From an uncultured Bacteroidota bacterium (GTDB lineage Bacteria; Bacteroidota; Bacteroidia; Bacteroidales; GWA2-32-17), in assembly GCA_903872185.1 (NCBI GenBank), contig CAIQJL010000282.1:1-41051 (forward strand): DNA of 41,051 bases, in the 5' to 3' direction. Below are positions 14,720-24,416 of the stretch, in pieces. The stretch's first letter is position 1, and every line of letters begins with the position of its first letter. The position numbers were made by a program, and so were the translations under genes. The notes below the pieces were generated by a model. The model was not told the DNA's origin and ran no database searches. It worked only from the letters and a program-made list of their open reading frames with translations.

Positions 14720-17124
14720 AAATTCACTTTAAGGCTTAATATTGGCAATAACAATAAGTCGTAGGTGTTTTTTATAGTTCCAGAATAAACGTTATATTTC
14801 ATTCCAATAATATTTTTCTGATTGGTTAGATTTTGCACATCCAGTGATACAACCCATGAATATTTCTTCTTATTTCTTTTATAGTTTATTCCTAAATCTA
14901 CATTATAAACATCTGGAGTGATAAGTGTATAGTTTTCATTTTTATTATAAACAACTTGTCCTGCTGCATTGGAAGCATTCAAATCAATACCCTGATATCT
15001 CATTCCTCCTCTATAAATAAATCGGCCATTAATACCTAATGTTTTATTCTTTTTAGTTCCAAAAGTCCATTCTTTTCCTGCTAATGCATTAAAAATATAA
15101 CTACCATTAAAAGAAGTATTGTATTCTTTTCCATCTAAAGGAATATATTTTGAATTGTATAAAGAACCAGAAATCATATAATAATACGATTTGGTAAAAT
15201 ATTTTTCAAAAGTAAGATCAAGACCATAGTTTCTACCTTTTCCATCATTAATTAGCGGAAAAGTAATAAATCCATAACGCATATTAAGTACTGAAAACTG
15301 CTCATTCCCCGTTCCAAACCCAACCGGAATATTATATAAATACTGATAATAAACCTCTGCTTTTAAATGGATGTCTTCATTAAAAGAGATATCGTAACCT
15401 AAAACAGCGTGCAGAGATTTTGACAAATCCAGATTTTTATTTGATTGAATAACGGTAGTATTATTTTTTGAAATATCTGTAAGGTAAATAGAAATAGGTT
15501 CAATTCTAGAATGTAATCCGATTCCGGCACTTAACGATTGTTTTTCATTTACCTGCCATAATAAACCAGCTCTGGGTTCAATAGAATTATTATTATTCAT
15601 AAAATATCTAAGATAATGTAAACCGGTATTCAAAGATATTCTGTTTGACATTCTGCACTTCCATTGAATATAACCCTGTAGCACATATGTATTTCCTTTG
15701 CTATCAAATACTTTTCTTGTTTGTTTAGAATCAAAATCATATCCTTCTGAATAAAGGTTATAAAATTCATCACTTCCTATTACCCCTATACGAACTGTAT
15801 TTTTAGCATTAAATTTATGATTAGCAAGAAATGAAGCTCTTATAGTAGTATAACCAATATTCTCATTATAGATATTATGGTTGTTAAATTGAAAATCCAT
15901 TGTATCATTGGTCATATTGTTATCAGAACGAATTACTGCAAAAACAGATTTATAAGAAGTCTTTTTATTTGTTTCGTGAAAACTATTTGTTAAGCCAGCA
16001 ATTAAAACATTTCCTTTATTAAATTCTTCGTATCGATTATTTTTATCGATAAGCAATAACGAATCCTTTACAGCACCTATACCCGAACTGCTTTGACCCA
16101 TTATGCCAAAAACAGTCGTATTACCATATTTATTAGATGGTAAACTAATATTAAATGTCAGATCTTGAAATTTAGGAATTATATTTTCTTTTGAGACTTT
16201 TATTCCTATACCATTTAGTAGTGAAAAAGTAGAATACCTGTAATTAAAAAGATAAGATGATTCGCGTTTTTTATAAACAGGTCCTTCAATGGATATTTCC
16301 GTTCCTACAACACTTAGCTGTATTTGTGATTGTACAAATTCATCGCTTCCTTTACGTAAATTAAGATCAAAAACACCAGACAGGGCATTTCCATATTCAG
16401 CAGGAAAAGCACTAGTAAAAAAATCTGAGTTTGCAATAACATTAGAACTAAGAATACAAACTCCACCACCTGATGCCCCTTCGTCTTCTTGAAAATGATT
16501 AGGGTTAGGAATTTCTATTCCTTCAATTCGCCATAACAGACCACGAGGAGAATTACCTCTGACCACAATTTCATTGTTCCCATTTGAAGTAGCTGCTACC
16601 CCTGCATATGCTTGCGCCATTCTTGATGGGTCTGTAATTCCACCCGCATATCGTTGAGCTTCATCTACACTAAATGTACGGGCACTTATTGTAGCCATCG
16701 GATTCAACGCCTTATCTTTATCTACCTTAGCTATAATAGTTATTTCTTTCATTGTATTTACCGATTCATTCATTTGAATATTTAAAGAAACGTCCTGCTC
16801 GGAAGCAACCAGAACATTTTGTAATAAAACTTCATCATATCCAACATAACTGACTTTTAAAGTCAATCGGCCAACTGGAACTTTCTCGATTTTAAAATAC
16901 CCTGACGAATCTGTAGCGCTTCCTAATAAAGGTTCTGACCCAACAATTACAACATAAGCGCCCCATAGAGGTGTTCTGGAATCTTTATCTTCCACTTTTC
17001 CTTTAACAGTCTGGAAAGCATCTTCTTCTTCCTGTGAAAATGAGATAAATGAAGAAAATACAAATACAAATAGAAGTAGTGAAAATTTCATATTTGTTTT
17101 TAGAAAATTTATTTTTGTAATCAT
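14716..17124 (-). CDS. TonB-dependent outer-membrane receptor with CarbopepD_reg domain
   Basis: The protein is up to 802 residues. A start at the ATG at 17091 gives 791 residues and a cleaner signal peptide (MKFSLLLFVFVFSSFISFSQ), so that start is likely the real one. After the signal peptide comes a carboxypeptidase-regulatory-like beta domain (VKGKVEDKDSRTPLWGAYV, then VGRLTLKVSYVGYDEV). A plug domain follows (EIVVRGNSPRGLLWRIEGIE, then FPAEYGNALSGVFDLNLRKG). The remainder is a long beta barrel ending LLPILSLKVNF. Such receptors import large or scarce nutrients using energy from TonB. No SusD partner is adjacent, so a polysaccharide-utilisation role is not supported. The substrate is unknown. 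Confidence 0.9.
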   Translation of the reverse strand: MITKINFLKTNMKFSLLLFVFVFSSFISFSQEEEDAFQTVKGKVEDKDSRTPLWGAYVVIVGSEPLLGSATDSSGYFKIEKVPVGRLTLKVSYVGYDEVLLQNVLVASEQDVSLNIQMNESVNTMKEITIIAKVDKDKALNPMATISARTFSVDEAQRYAGGITDPSRMAQAYAGVAATSNGNNEIVVRGNSPRGLLWRIEGIEIPNPNHFQEDEGASGGGVCILSSNVIANSDFFTSAFPAEYGNALSGVFDLNLRKGSDEFVQSQIQLSVVGTEISIEGPVYKKRESSYLFNYRYSTFSLLNGIGIKVSKENIIPKFQDLTFNISLPSNKYGNTTVFGIMGQSSSGIGAVKDSLLLIDKNNRYEEFNKGNVLIAGLTNSFHETNKKTSYKSVFAVIRSDNNMTNDTMDFQFNNHNIYNENIGYTTIRASFLANHKFNAKNTVRIGVIGSDEFYNLYSEGYDFDSKQTRKVFDSKGNTYVLQGYIQWKCRMSNRISLNTGLHYLRYFMNNNNSIEPRAGLLWQVNEKQSLSAGIGLHSRIEPISIYLTDISKNNTTVIQSNKNLDLSKSLHAVLGYDISFNEDIHLKAEVYYQYLYNIPVGFGTGNEQFSVLNMRYGFITFPLINDGKGRNYGLDLTFEKYFTKSYYYMISGSLYNSKYIPLDGKEYNTSFNGSYIFNALAGKEWTFGTKKNKTLGINGRFIYRGGMRYQGIDLNASNAAGQVVYNKNENYTLITPDVYNVDLGINYKRNKKKYSWVVSLDVQNLTNQKNIIGMKYNVYSGTIKNTYDLLLLPILSLKVNF

Positions 17125-17303
17125 ATTTTAAATGTAAATTAACAAAAAATAGCTTACAAAAACATTACCATTAAATAATGGTTTATATTATAATAACAAT
17201 TAAGATATTTAAATTATGGCTTTTACAAACTTTAAATATTTTATTGAAACTTGAAGTATTTTATACTAAAAAATATATCTTAGAGCAAGTAATATTTTAA
17301 AAA

Positions 17304-18011
17304 TTGAAGTACGCATTTCTCATATTAATATTTGTTTATATAAATTCTGCATTTTCTCAAGAAGTAGATAATAAAGATCTTTTTGAAAAAGATGATTACT
17401 TGATTTGCTTAAAAAAAACAAATGAACCTTATACAGGTATTATGGTTTGTAAAAATGCTGATGGCATTATAGAATATAAAAAAACCATAATTGATGGAAT
17501 TGAAAATGGGAAAGCTTTATTTTACGACAAAACAGGTTATTTTGCAAGCGAAGGAGAATTTTTAAACGGATTAGAAACAGGTAAATGGAAATGGTATTAT
17601 AAAAGTGGTTTTAAAAAAGCAGAAGGTTCATATTTTGAAGGAACTAGTTCTGGAAAATGGAAATACTGGACCGAAACTGGGATTATTGAAAGAGAAGGCA
17701 ATATTAAAAATGGAAAAGAAAATGGGTATTGGAATTATTATAATGATAATGGTAGTCTAGTTACTGAACGATATTATGATAATGGAGTTAAAGATAGTCT
17801 TGAAATATGGTATTATGATAATGGACAAAAAATGAATATACGGAGATATATTTCTGGCACTGAAAATGGCAAATTTGAGGGTTGGTTTAAAAATGGAAAA
17901 AGGAAATTTGAAGGTTATTACGAGTCTGGAAAAATAGTTAAATATATTGAGTGGGATGAAACCGGAAAAACTATTAAATCTCAAAACAGTAATTTTGAAA
18001 ACAAAAAATAA
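17304..18011 (+). CDS. Exported MORN_2-repeat (YwqK-like) protein
   Basis: The 235-residue protein starts with TTG; a stop lies in frame just upstream, and the first ATG would remove the signal peptide KYAFLILIFVYINSAFSQ. The mature part is made of about seven MORN-type repeats of roughly 23 residues (GKWKWYYKSGFKKAEGSYFE, then GYWNYYNDNGSLVTERYYDN). Such repeats are annotated as YwqK-type antitoxins, but no toxin gene is beside it, so that name should not be taken literally. A structural or binding role in the envelope is more likely. It is followed after 53 bp by the YfiR-SpoIIE gene on the same strand and may be co-transcribed. Confidence 0.8.
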   Translation: MKYAFLILIFVYINSAFSQEVDNKDLFEKDDYLICLKKTNEPYTGIMVCKNADGIIEYKKTIIDGIENGKALFYDKTGYFASEGEFLNGLETGKWKWYYKSGFKKAEGSYFEGTSSGKWKYWTETGIIEREGNIKNGKENGYWNYYNDNGSLVTERYYDNGVKDSLEIWYYDNGQKMNIRRYISGTENGKFEGWFKNGKRKFEGYYESGKIVKYIEWDETGKTIKSQNSNFENKK

Positions 18012-18064
18012 TTATACTCGTAATAAGAAAATGATTAATTTCGTATTAATAATGTTTAAATAAA

Positions 18065-19999
18065 ATGATTAAATACTTTATAATAATATTAACTTTTTTA
18101 TCAGTATCAGGCTTTGCTCAACAAAAGTTTGATGATAAATCACGTGCAATTTTTATTTTCGATATTGTAAAATATATCACTTGGTCTAACGAGGCCTCGA
18201 TAGATACTTTTTGTGTTGGAGTTCTTGATAAAAATAACAATTTAGAAGAAGAGCTAAAGAAAGTTGCTGTAATTCGAATACAAGTTCACAAAAAACCTAT
18301 TAAAGTAGTTAGATTTGAAACAATAGAATCAATTGAAAATTGTAATACTGTATTTGTAAATAATGAAAGTGGTTTTGATATTGATAAAATACTAAAGAAA
18401 ATAGCAGGCAAGCCAATATTATTAGCTACTGAAAATTTTTCATTTCATAAATCAATGGTAAACTTTATAATTGTAAATAATATTCAGAGATATGAAGTTA
18501 ATGAGCCTAAATTGCAGGAAGAAGGATTTATTGTTTATGATTTGTTTGCTGCTGGTGCAGTAAAATCTAAAGCTGATTGGGAAAAACTATATAAACAAAC
18601 AGATGTTCAGCTACAAAAAGAAAAAGAAATTGTTGAAGCCCAAAATCTGGAAATAGAAAAACAGAAAAAAGAAATAGCTGAACAAACTGAAAAAATAACA
18701 AAACAAAAAGAAGAAATATTAATTCAAATTCAACAAATTGAAAAACAAAAATCGGAGCTTTTACTTGTAATGAAACAAGTTGGTACTCAGCAAAAACTAC
18801 TAAAAATAAAAATAGAAGAATTAAATACTAAAGAAAGAGAACTACTTTCAAAGAATGATGAGATTCAGAAAAAAGCAAAAGTACTTGAAGAACAACAAGT
18901 ATCAATAGCAGCGCAAGAAAGTAAAATTGGCGAACAAAAAGAAGTTCTTAATAAACAACTTGCACAAATTGAAATGCAAAAGCTTATTCTTTATTTATTT
19001 ATTGCTATTATTCTGCTAATTACAATAATGGGTTATTTCATTTTCAAAGCTTATAAAGTAAAGAAACGAGCAAATAAATTATTGAACGAAAAGAATATTG
19101 AGATAATGGAGCAGAACGAAGAAATTCGTCAGCAAACAGAAGAAATTACTGCTCAACGCGATGAAATTGAATATAAAAATGGAGAGCTTGAAATTCAGAA
19201 AAAAACAGCAGAAGATCAACGTGATGAAATAACAGAACAGAAAGAAGAAATTATGGCCAGCATTCACTATGCTAGACGCATTCAAACTGCTGTGCTCCCT
19301 CCTTCCAAATTTATATCAAAAATATTACCTGATCATTTCTTTATATTAAATAAGCCTCGAGATATTGTATCTGGCGACTATTATTGGATGGCTCAAAAAG
19401 GAAATAAAACAATAATTGCTGCAGCTGACTGTACTGGTCATGGTGTTCCTGGTGCTTTTATGAGTTTGTTGGGAGTTTCTTTCCTTAATGAAGTAATTAG
19501 TAAAATGGATGAAATATATGCTAACAATATACTCGATAAACTTAGAGATTCGGTTATTAATGCACTTAACCAGGCTGGAACTGAAGGAATAACCAAGGAT
19601 GGAATGGATTTAGCATTATGCGTGTTAGATATTGATACTTATGAACTTCAATTTGCTGGTGCAAATAACCCACTTTATTTAATAAGAAATAAAGAATTAA
19701 TTGAGACTAAAGCAGATAAAATGCCAATTGGATTATACGATGAGAATAAACCGTTTACAAACCATTTATTCCAATTACAGAAAGAAGATGCTTTCTATAT
19801 TTTCTCTGATGGTTTCCCAGATCAGTTTGGTGGACCATTAGGTAAAAAATTTATGTACAAGAAAATGAAAGAATTACTTGTAAACATACAAGATAAACCA
19901 ATGTCTGTACAAAACGAAATCCTCGATAAAACTATCGAGGATTGGAGAGGTGACCTATTTCAGGTCGACGATATGCTAATAATAGGTGTAAAAGTCTAA
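18065..19999 (+). CDS. YfiR-like sensor fused to SpoIIE family phosphatase
   Basis: This 644-residue protein has a signal sequence (about 1-19) and then a YfiR/DUF4154-like domain at about 20-168 (SRAIFIFDIVKYITW, then KPILLATENF and MVNFIIVNNIQRYEVN). A long coiled coil (about 175-305), one membrane helix (about 307-330) and a second coiled coil (335-397) follow. The C-terminal PP2C-like SpoIIE phosphatase (about 398-644) has metal-binding aspartates in VSGDYYW (D438) and ADCTGHGVPG (D455). I infer that the YfiR part faces the periplasm and controls a cytoplasmic serine/threonine phosphatase through the coils. YfiR in Pseudomonas restrains a cyclase across the membrane; here the output differs. 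The target phosphoprotein is not in the window. Confidence 0.85.
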   Translation: MIKYFIIILTFLSVSGFAQQKFDDKSRAIFIFDIVKYITWSNEASIDTFCVGVLDKNNNLEEELKKVAVIRIQVHKKPIKVVRFETIESIENCNTVFVNNESGFDIDKILKKIAGKPILLATENFSFHKSMVNFIIVNNIQRYEVNEPKLQEEGFIVYDLFAAGAVKSKADWEKLYKQTDVQLQKEKEIVEAQNLEIEKQKKEIAEQTEKITKQKEEILIQIQQIEKQKSELLLVMKQVGTQQKLLKIKIEELNTKERELLSKNDEIQKKAKVLEEQQVSIAAQESKIGEQKEVLNKQLAQIEMQKLILYLFIAIILLITIMGYFIFKAYKVKKRANKLLNEKNIEIMEQNEEIRQQTEEITAQRDEIEYKNGELEIQKKTAEDQRDEITEQKEEIMASIHYARRIQTAVLPPSKFISKILPDHFFILNKPRDIVSGDYYWMAQKGNKTIIAAADCTGHGVPGAFMSLLGVSFLNEVISKMDEIYANNILDKLRDSVINALNQAGTEGITKDGMDLALCVLDIDTYELQFAGANNPLYLIRNKELIETKADKMPIGLYDENKPFTNHLFQLQKEDAFYIFSDGFPDQFGGPLGKKFMYKKMKELLVNIQDKPMSVQNEILDKTIEDWRGDLFQVDDMLIIGVKV

Positions 20000-20000
20000 A

Positions 20001-20225
20001 TTATTGGCAAACCCAAGTAGTTGTATTACTACCAACAGTTACTGGTTCTGCATTTTCTTTTGAAGTAAGAGATACATCGCAATATTCTGATTCTGTGCCT
20101 GGATCAACTACATTGCCACTTGCATCTTTAGTTACAGCTTTACAGTTTTTGCAATCTTTTGTGCAAGAGGTAAATGCAACTACTCCTAAAAATAAAGCTA
20201 CGGCAATTAAAGTGATTTTTTTCAT
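20001..20225 (-). CDS. Small cysteine-containing lipoprotein
   Basis: This 74-residue protein has a signal (MKKITLIAVALFLGVVAFTSC) whose lipobox-like FTSC places a lipidated Cys at residue 21. Four more cysteines follow: the pair in KDCKNCK just after the lipidated Cys, one in ESEYCDV, and one two residues from the end. These could form disulphides in the periplasm or bind a metal. No family is recognised. It ends one base from the stop of the SpoIIE gene on the other strand and has a very clear promoter (20249-20278). Confidence 0.7.
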   Translation of the reverse strand: MKKITLIAVALFLGVVAFTSCTKDCKNCKAVTKDASGNVVDPGTESEYCDVSLTSKENAEPVTVGSNTTTWVCQ

Positions 20226-20248
20226 GTTTTTTTTGTTTTTAGTTTAAA

Positions 20249-20278
20249 CAAAAATACGAAATTTTTAAAAAATGTCAA
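20249..20278 (-). promoter_or_regulatory. Promoter of the small lipoprotein gene
   Basis: On the minus strand TTG (20278-20276) and TATTTTTG (20256-20249) are 19 nt apart, an ideal Bacteroidota promoter 23 bp before the ATG at 20225. Confidence 0.7.
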
Positions 20279-20305
20279 TATTTTTTTGAAAAAAAACTTT
20301 ATTTT

Positions 20306-21520
20306 TTATAATCCAAGTTGATAACTTAAAGCATTATAACCGTCATTTACTAGTAAAATAGGGTTTTCTAGTAGTTCTTTGATTTTTTTAAGAAACAAAA
20401 CAGAATCTTTTCCGTCAAGTACTCTGTGATCATAAGACATTGCAATATACATCATAGGTCTTATTTCAACTTTACCTTTAATGGCAATGGGTCTTTCTAC
20501 AATATTATGCATACCTAAAATTGCTGATTGTGGTGGATTTAAAATTGGGGTTGATAATAAAGAACCAAAAACTCCACCGTTAGTAATTGTAAATGTTCCA
20601 CCTGTCATTTCTTCAAGTGATATCTTATGTTTACGAGCTTTTTCTGCTTGATTAAATATAGCTAATTCGAGCTCAAAAAGTGGTAAAGTGTCGGCACTTC
20701 TAATTATTGGAACCATTAAACCTTTATCAGTTTGAACTGCAATACCTAAATCAACAAAATTAGGGTAAACAAATTCTTCATTTTCAATTCTGGAATTAAC
20801 ATTTGGGAATAACTTTAAAGAAATTGCTGCTGCTTTTGCAAAAAATGACATAAAGCCAATTTTAACTCCATGCTTTTTAAAAAATTCATCTTTATATTTA
20901 TTCCTGATACTAATTACTTCGCTTAAATCAACTTCATTAAAAGTTGTAAGCATAGCAGTTTGATTTTTTACTGAGACTAACCGTTCACTGAGTTTTTTTC
21001 TCAACGATGACATGGCAATCCGTTCTTCATTGCGAGTAATAATTTCTTGTTTTGTTATTTGTTGTGGCTTTTTGGCTAATACCATTTCAACATCATTTGC
21101 AGTAATTTTTCTTAATCCTGAAATTATGTCATTTACGTTTAAATTATTATCCTCCATAATTTTCTGTGCAAGAGGAGTTGCTTTTACTTCTGAATTTATT
21201 TTATTTTCTTTTGTAGCTACAGACTCTTTTTCAATTTCTTTTACTACATTTTTAGGTTTTGCTTCAGCTACAATACCGCTTGTTACAGAAGTATCGATAG
21301 TACAGGCAACGGCACCCACTGCTATGTTATTTCCTGCGTCAACCATTATTTTTATCTGACCAGATTCCATCGCAATTAAAGGTAGTGTAGCTTTGTCTGA
21401 TTCAAGTTCTGCTAATTCTACATCCTTTGTTACAAAGCTTCCATCGGCAACCATCCAATTTGCAACTGTAACCTGCGAAACAGATTCACCAGGTGATGGT
21501 ACTTTTACTTCAATTATCAT
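20306..21520 (-). CDS. sucB: 2-oxoglutarate dehydrogenase E2, dihydrolipoyl succinyltransferase
   Basis: The 404-residue core enzyme of the 2-oxoglutarate dehydrogenase complex passes succinyl from lipoamide to CoA in the TCA cycle. It has one lipoyl domain with the lipoylated K43 in ELESDKATL, a short linker and a peripheral subunit-binding domain at about 123-160 ([15 protein letters not shown], then KITANDVEM). The catalytic domain has the motif H365-R-V-L-D369 in [10 protein letters not shown] near the end. It is 7 bp downstream of sucA and co-transcribed with it. No E3 (lpd) gene is seen in this window. Confidence 0.96.
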   Translation of the reverse strand: MIIEVKVPSPGESVSQVTVANWMVADGSFVTKDVELAELESDKATLPLIAMESGQIKIMVDAGNNIAVGAVACTIDTSVTSGIVAEAKPKNVVKEIEKESVATKENKINSEVKATPLAQKIMEDNNLNVNDIISGLRKITANDVEMVLAKKPQQITKQEIITRNEERIAMSSLRKKLSERLVSVKNQTAMLTTFNEVDLSEVISIRNKYKDEFFKKHGVKIGFMSFFAKAAAISLKLFPNVNSRIENEEFVYPNFVDLGIAVQTDKGLMVPIIRSADTLPLFELELAIFNQAEKARKHKISLEEMTGGTFTITNGGVFGSLLSTPILNPPQSAILGMHNIVERPIAIKGKVEIRPMMYIAMSYDHRVLDGKDSVLFLKKIKELLENPILLVNDGYNALSYQLGL

Positions 21521-21527
21521 TTTACTT

Positions 21528-24287
21528 TTATTTAATTTCAGTGCATTTCATACTACAATATACATCGCTGTTTTCACAATTACAACGCTTAAATACTTTG
21601 TCTAGAATTTTCTGTTGTCTTTGCTTATGAACTTCTAACAATCCAGTTGCAGGACTACCACTCATTGGCCTACAAACAACAAATAATTCCGGAATATCAA
21701 GATGAGTTTTAATAAATGGCCATGCTCCCATATTTGCTGGCTCTTCCTGCACCCATAATGTTCTTTTTGAGTTTGGATATTTTGATAAAACTTCTTTTAA
21801 TTGATTTAAAGGAAGTGGATAATATTGCTCTAATCTAACTATAGCTGTTTGGTTATCATTTATTTTTTGTCTTTCAGTAAGAATTTCGTAATAAATTTTA
21901 CCACTGCAAATAACAACTTGAGTTATATTGTTTTTTTCAAATGGAATATCGTCAATTACTTCTTTAAATGATCCTTCAGAAAGTTCATCAATTGTTGAAA
22001 TACATGATGGGTGACGTAATAAACTTTTTGGTGTAAAAACGATTAAAGGTTTACGATATTCTGTATGAATTTGACGACGAAGTACATGAAATATGTTAGC
22101 AGGTGTTGTGCAATTTACTATTTGCATATTTAAATTAGCTGCTAAAACTAAAAACCTTTCTATTCTTGCACTAGAATGCTCTGGCCCCTGTCCTTCATAT
22201 CCATGTGGTAACAGTAGAACCAAGCCATTCATTAGTCCCCATTTATCTTCAGCAGAACTGATATATTGATCGACTATTGCCTGAGCAACATTGTGAAAAT
22301 CGCCAAACTGAGCTTCCCAAACTGTTAGTCCATCTGGCTTTCCCATTGCATAGCCATACTCGAAACCCATAACAGCATATTCGGAGAGTAAGGAATTAAA
22401 CACCTGAAATTCGGCTTGATCTTCGCTTATGTTTTTTAAAGGACACCATTTTTCGTCAGTATCATCAACATGAAATGTAGAATGACGATGACTAAATGTA
22501 CCTCTTTCTGAATCTTGCCCACTTAGTCTTACAGAATATTGTTCTGATACTAAACTTGCATACGCTAATAACTCTGCTATTGCCCAATCAACTTTATTTT
22601 CTGAAATCAATAATTTTCTATCATTTACAATTTTCTCAATTTTATTGAAAAACTTTTTATCAGAGGGTAAATAATTAATTTTATTGCAAAGATTTAATAG
22701 ATAATCTTTTTTAACTCCTGTTTTTGGTGAGGAATTAAAATCATTTTCATTTGCATACCTGAATTTACTCCATTTTGATTGAAGAAAATGTCTTATCTCA
22801 ACTTTTTCACTTTGTTTTGATGCCAATAATTCACTTTCTAATTTTTCGTTAAATTTTTTCTGTGTTTCAACAATTTCATAAAGAGATAATACTTCGGTTT
22901 CTAACAAATGTTTTGAATAAATATCTCTTACATTTGGGTGAGATGCAATTTCTTTATAAAGTATAGGTTGAGTAAATCGAGGCTCATCACCTTCATTGTG
23001 TCCATATTTTCTATAACCTAATAAGTCAATAAAAACATCAGTATGAAATTTTTCACGATATTCTAATGCAAGATTTACTGTATATAATACTGCTTCTACA
23101 TCATCTCCATTAACATGAAATACCGGCGATAAAGTTACTTTTGCTATATCAGTGCAATATGTACTTGATCTTGCATCAAGATAATTTGTTGTAAAACCTA
23201 CCTGATTATTGACCACAAAATGTAAAGTTCCTCCGGTTTGATAACCTGGAAGCTGAGACATTTGAATTGTTTCATAAACTATTCCTTGTGCAGCTACTGC
23301 AGCATCACCATGAATGACGATTGGGCATACTTTATTAAAATCGCCATCGTGTTCGCTATCGATCCTGGTTCGCGCAAGGCCTTGGGCAACAGGACCTACT
23401 GTTTCTAAATGTGAAGGATTTGGCAAAAGTGCTAAAAATACCTCCAAACCTTTCTGAGTTTTTATTTTTGTGTCATAACTTAGGTGATATTTTACATCAC
23501 CTAGTATGTTTTCGTCATCGTAAAACTTACCAGTGTACTCTGAAAAAATACTTTCAAAAGGTTTCTTGAAAATATTAGTAAGCACATTTAATCTGCCGCG
23601 ATGCGAATTACCAACAATAAATTCTTTAATTCCCATAATTGCACCTTTTTCAACTACATAACCAAGTGCAGGAATTAATGCTTCTACTCCTTCTAATGAA
23701 AATCGTTTTTGGCCAACAAATTTTTTATGTAAAAACTGCTCGAAACCAACAGATTTTACAAGTATTTTAAAAATATCTTTTTTCTGTTCGTTTGTAAAGA
23801 GGAATGAATTTTTAGTAGACTCCATTTTCTTTGTAAGCCACTCAACTATTTCAGGTTTACGAATATAAACAAACTCAGCTCCAACTGATTGACAATAAGT
23901 TTGTTCTAAATGTTCGATTATTTTTTTTAATGTAGCTGGTCCAATACCAATTTCATTTCCTGCCTGAAAAGTTTTATCTAAATCTTTTTCAGTTAGTTTA
24001 AAATTCACATAATCTAAAGTTGGAGTATATGTTCGACGCGGGTGAACAGGATTGGTTTTAGTAAACAAATGACCTCGTTTGCGGTATCCGTCAATTAAAT
24101 TATAAACTTTAAATTCATCTGACAACATTTCTGCTCCTGCAGAAGTTTGTTTGAAATTGGTTCTTGCAAATTCAAAACCCTGAAAAAACTTTTTCCAGCT
24201 TTCATCAACACTTTCGGGGTTATTTATATAATCTTTATAAAGATCTTCTATGTACTGAATATCACCTAGATAATCAAAATTATTCAT
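21528..24287 (-). CDS. sucA: 2-oxoglutarate dehydrogenase E1
   Basis: The 919-residue thiamine-diphosphate enzyme decarboxylates 2-oxoglutarate and succinylates the lipoyl group of SucB. The N-terminal E2-contact segment ([16 protein letters not shown]) is standard. [33 protein letters not shown] and the C-terminal transketolase-like half ([12 protein letters not shown], then [17 protein letters not shown]) match the family throughout. An unusual cysteine-rich tail follows the expected end: four Cys in the last 20 residues, spaced C-x-C-x6-C-x3-C. It heads a two-gene operon with sucB, behind a promoter at 24326-24356. Confidence 0.97.
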   Translation of the reverse strand: MNNFDYLGDIQYIEDLYKDYINNPESVDESWKKFFQGFEFARTNFKQTSAGAEMLSDEFKVYNLIDGYRKRGHLFTKTNPVHPRRTYTPTLDYVNFKLTEKDLDKTFQAGNEIGIGPATLKKIIEHLEQTYCQSVGAEFVYIRKPEIVEWLTKKMESTKNSFLFTNEQKKDIFKILVKSVGFEQFLHKKFVGQKRFSLEGVEALIPALGYVVEKGAIMGIKEFIVGNSHRGRLNVLTNIFKKPFESIFSEYTGKFYDDENILGDVKYHLSYDTKIKTQKGLEVFLALLPNPSHLETVGPVAQGLARTRIDSEHDGDFNKVCPIVIHGDAAVAAQGIVYETIQMSQLPGYQTGGTLHFVVNNQVGFTTNYLDARSSTYCTDIAKVTLSPVFHVNGDDVEAVLYTVNLALEYREKFHTDVFIDLLGYRKYGHNEGDEPRFTQPILYKEIASHPNVRDIYSKHLLETEVLSLYEIVETQKKFNEKLESELLASKQSEKVEIRHFLQSKWSKFRYANENDFNSSPKTGVKKDYLLNLCNKINYLPSDKKFFNKIEKIVNDRKLLISENKVDWAIAELLAYASLVSEQYSVRLSGQDSERGTFSHRHSTFHVDDTDEKWCPLKNISEDQAEFQVFNSLLSEYAVMGFEYGYAMGKPDGLTVWEAQFGDFHNVAQAIVDQYISSAEDKWGLMNGLVLLLPHGYEGQGPEHSSARIERFLVLAANLNMQIVNCTTPANIFHVLRRQIHTEYRKPLIVFTPKSLLRHPSCISTIDELSEGSFKEVIDDIPFEKNNITQVVICSGKIYYEILTERQKINDNQTAIVRLEQYYPLPLNQLKEVLSKYPNSKRTLWVQEEPANMGAWPFIKTHLDIPELFVVCRPMSGSPATGLLEVHKQRQQKILDKVFKRCNCENSDVYCSMKCTEIK

Positions 24288-24325
24288 TTTCTTTTCAATA
24301 AAATTCTAATACAAAATACATTTTA

Positions 24326-24356
24326 CGAAAATAGTAAATTATTATTATTTAGACAA
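24326..24356 (-). promoter_or_regulatory. Promoter of sucAB
   Basis: On the minus strand TTG (24356-24354) and TATTTTCG (24333-24326) are 20 nt apart. The second box matches TAnnTTTG in 7 of 8 positions. It lies 38 bp before the sucA ATG. Confidence 0.5.
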
Positions 24357-24416
24357 ATTATAAATACAGTATTTTAATTAATGTAATTAATTATATTTGA
24401 AGATGTTATTAATTTT

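Noticed and set aside
14716-17124. A SusC/SusD polysaccharide-utilisation locus
   Set aside because: No SusD-like lipoprotein or glycoside hydrolase is beside the receptor.
17304-18011. A toxin-antitoxin module (YwqK antitoxin)
   Set aside because: The protein has a signal peptide and no toxin gene is adjacent; MORN repeats alone do not support the role.
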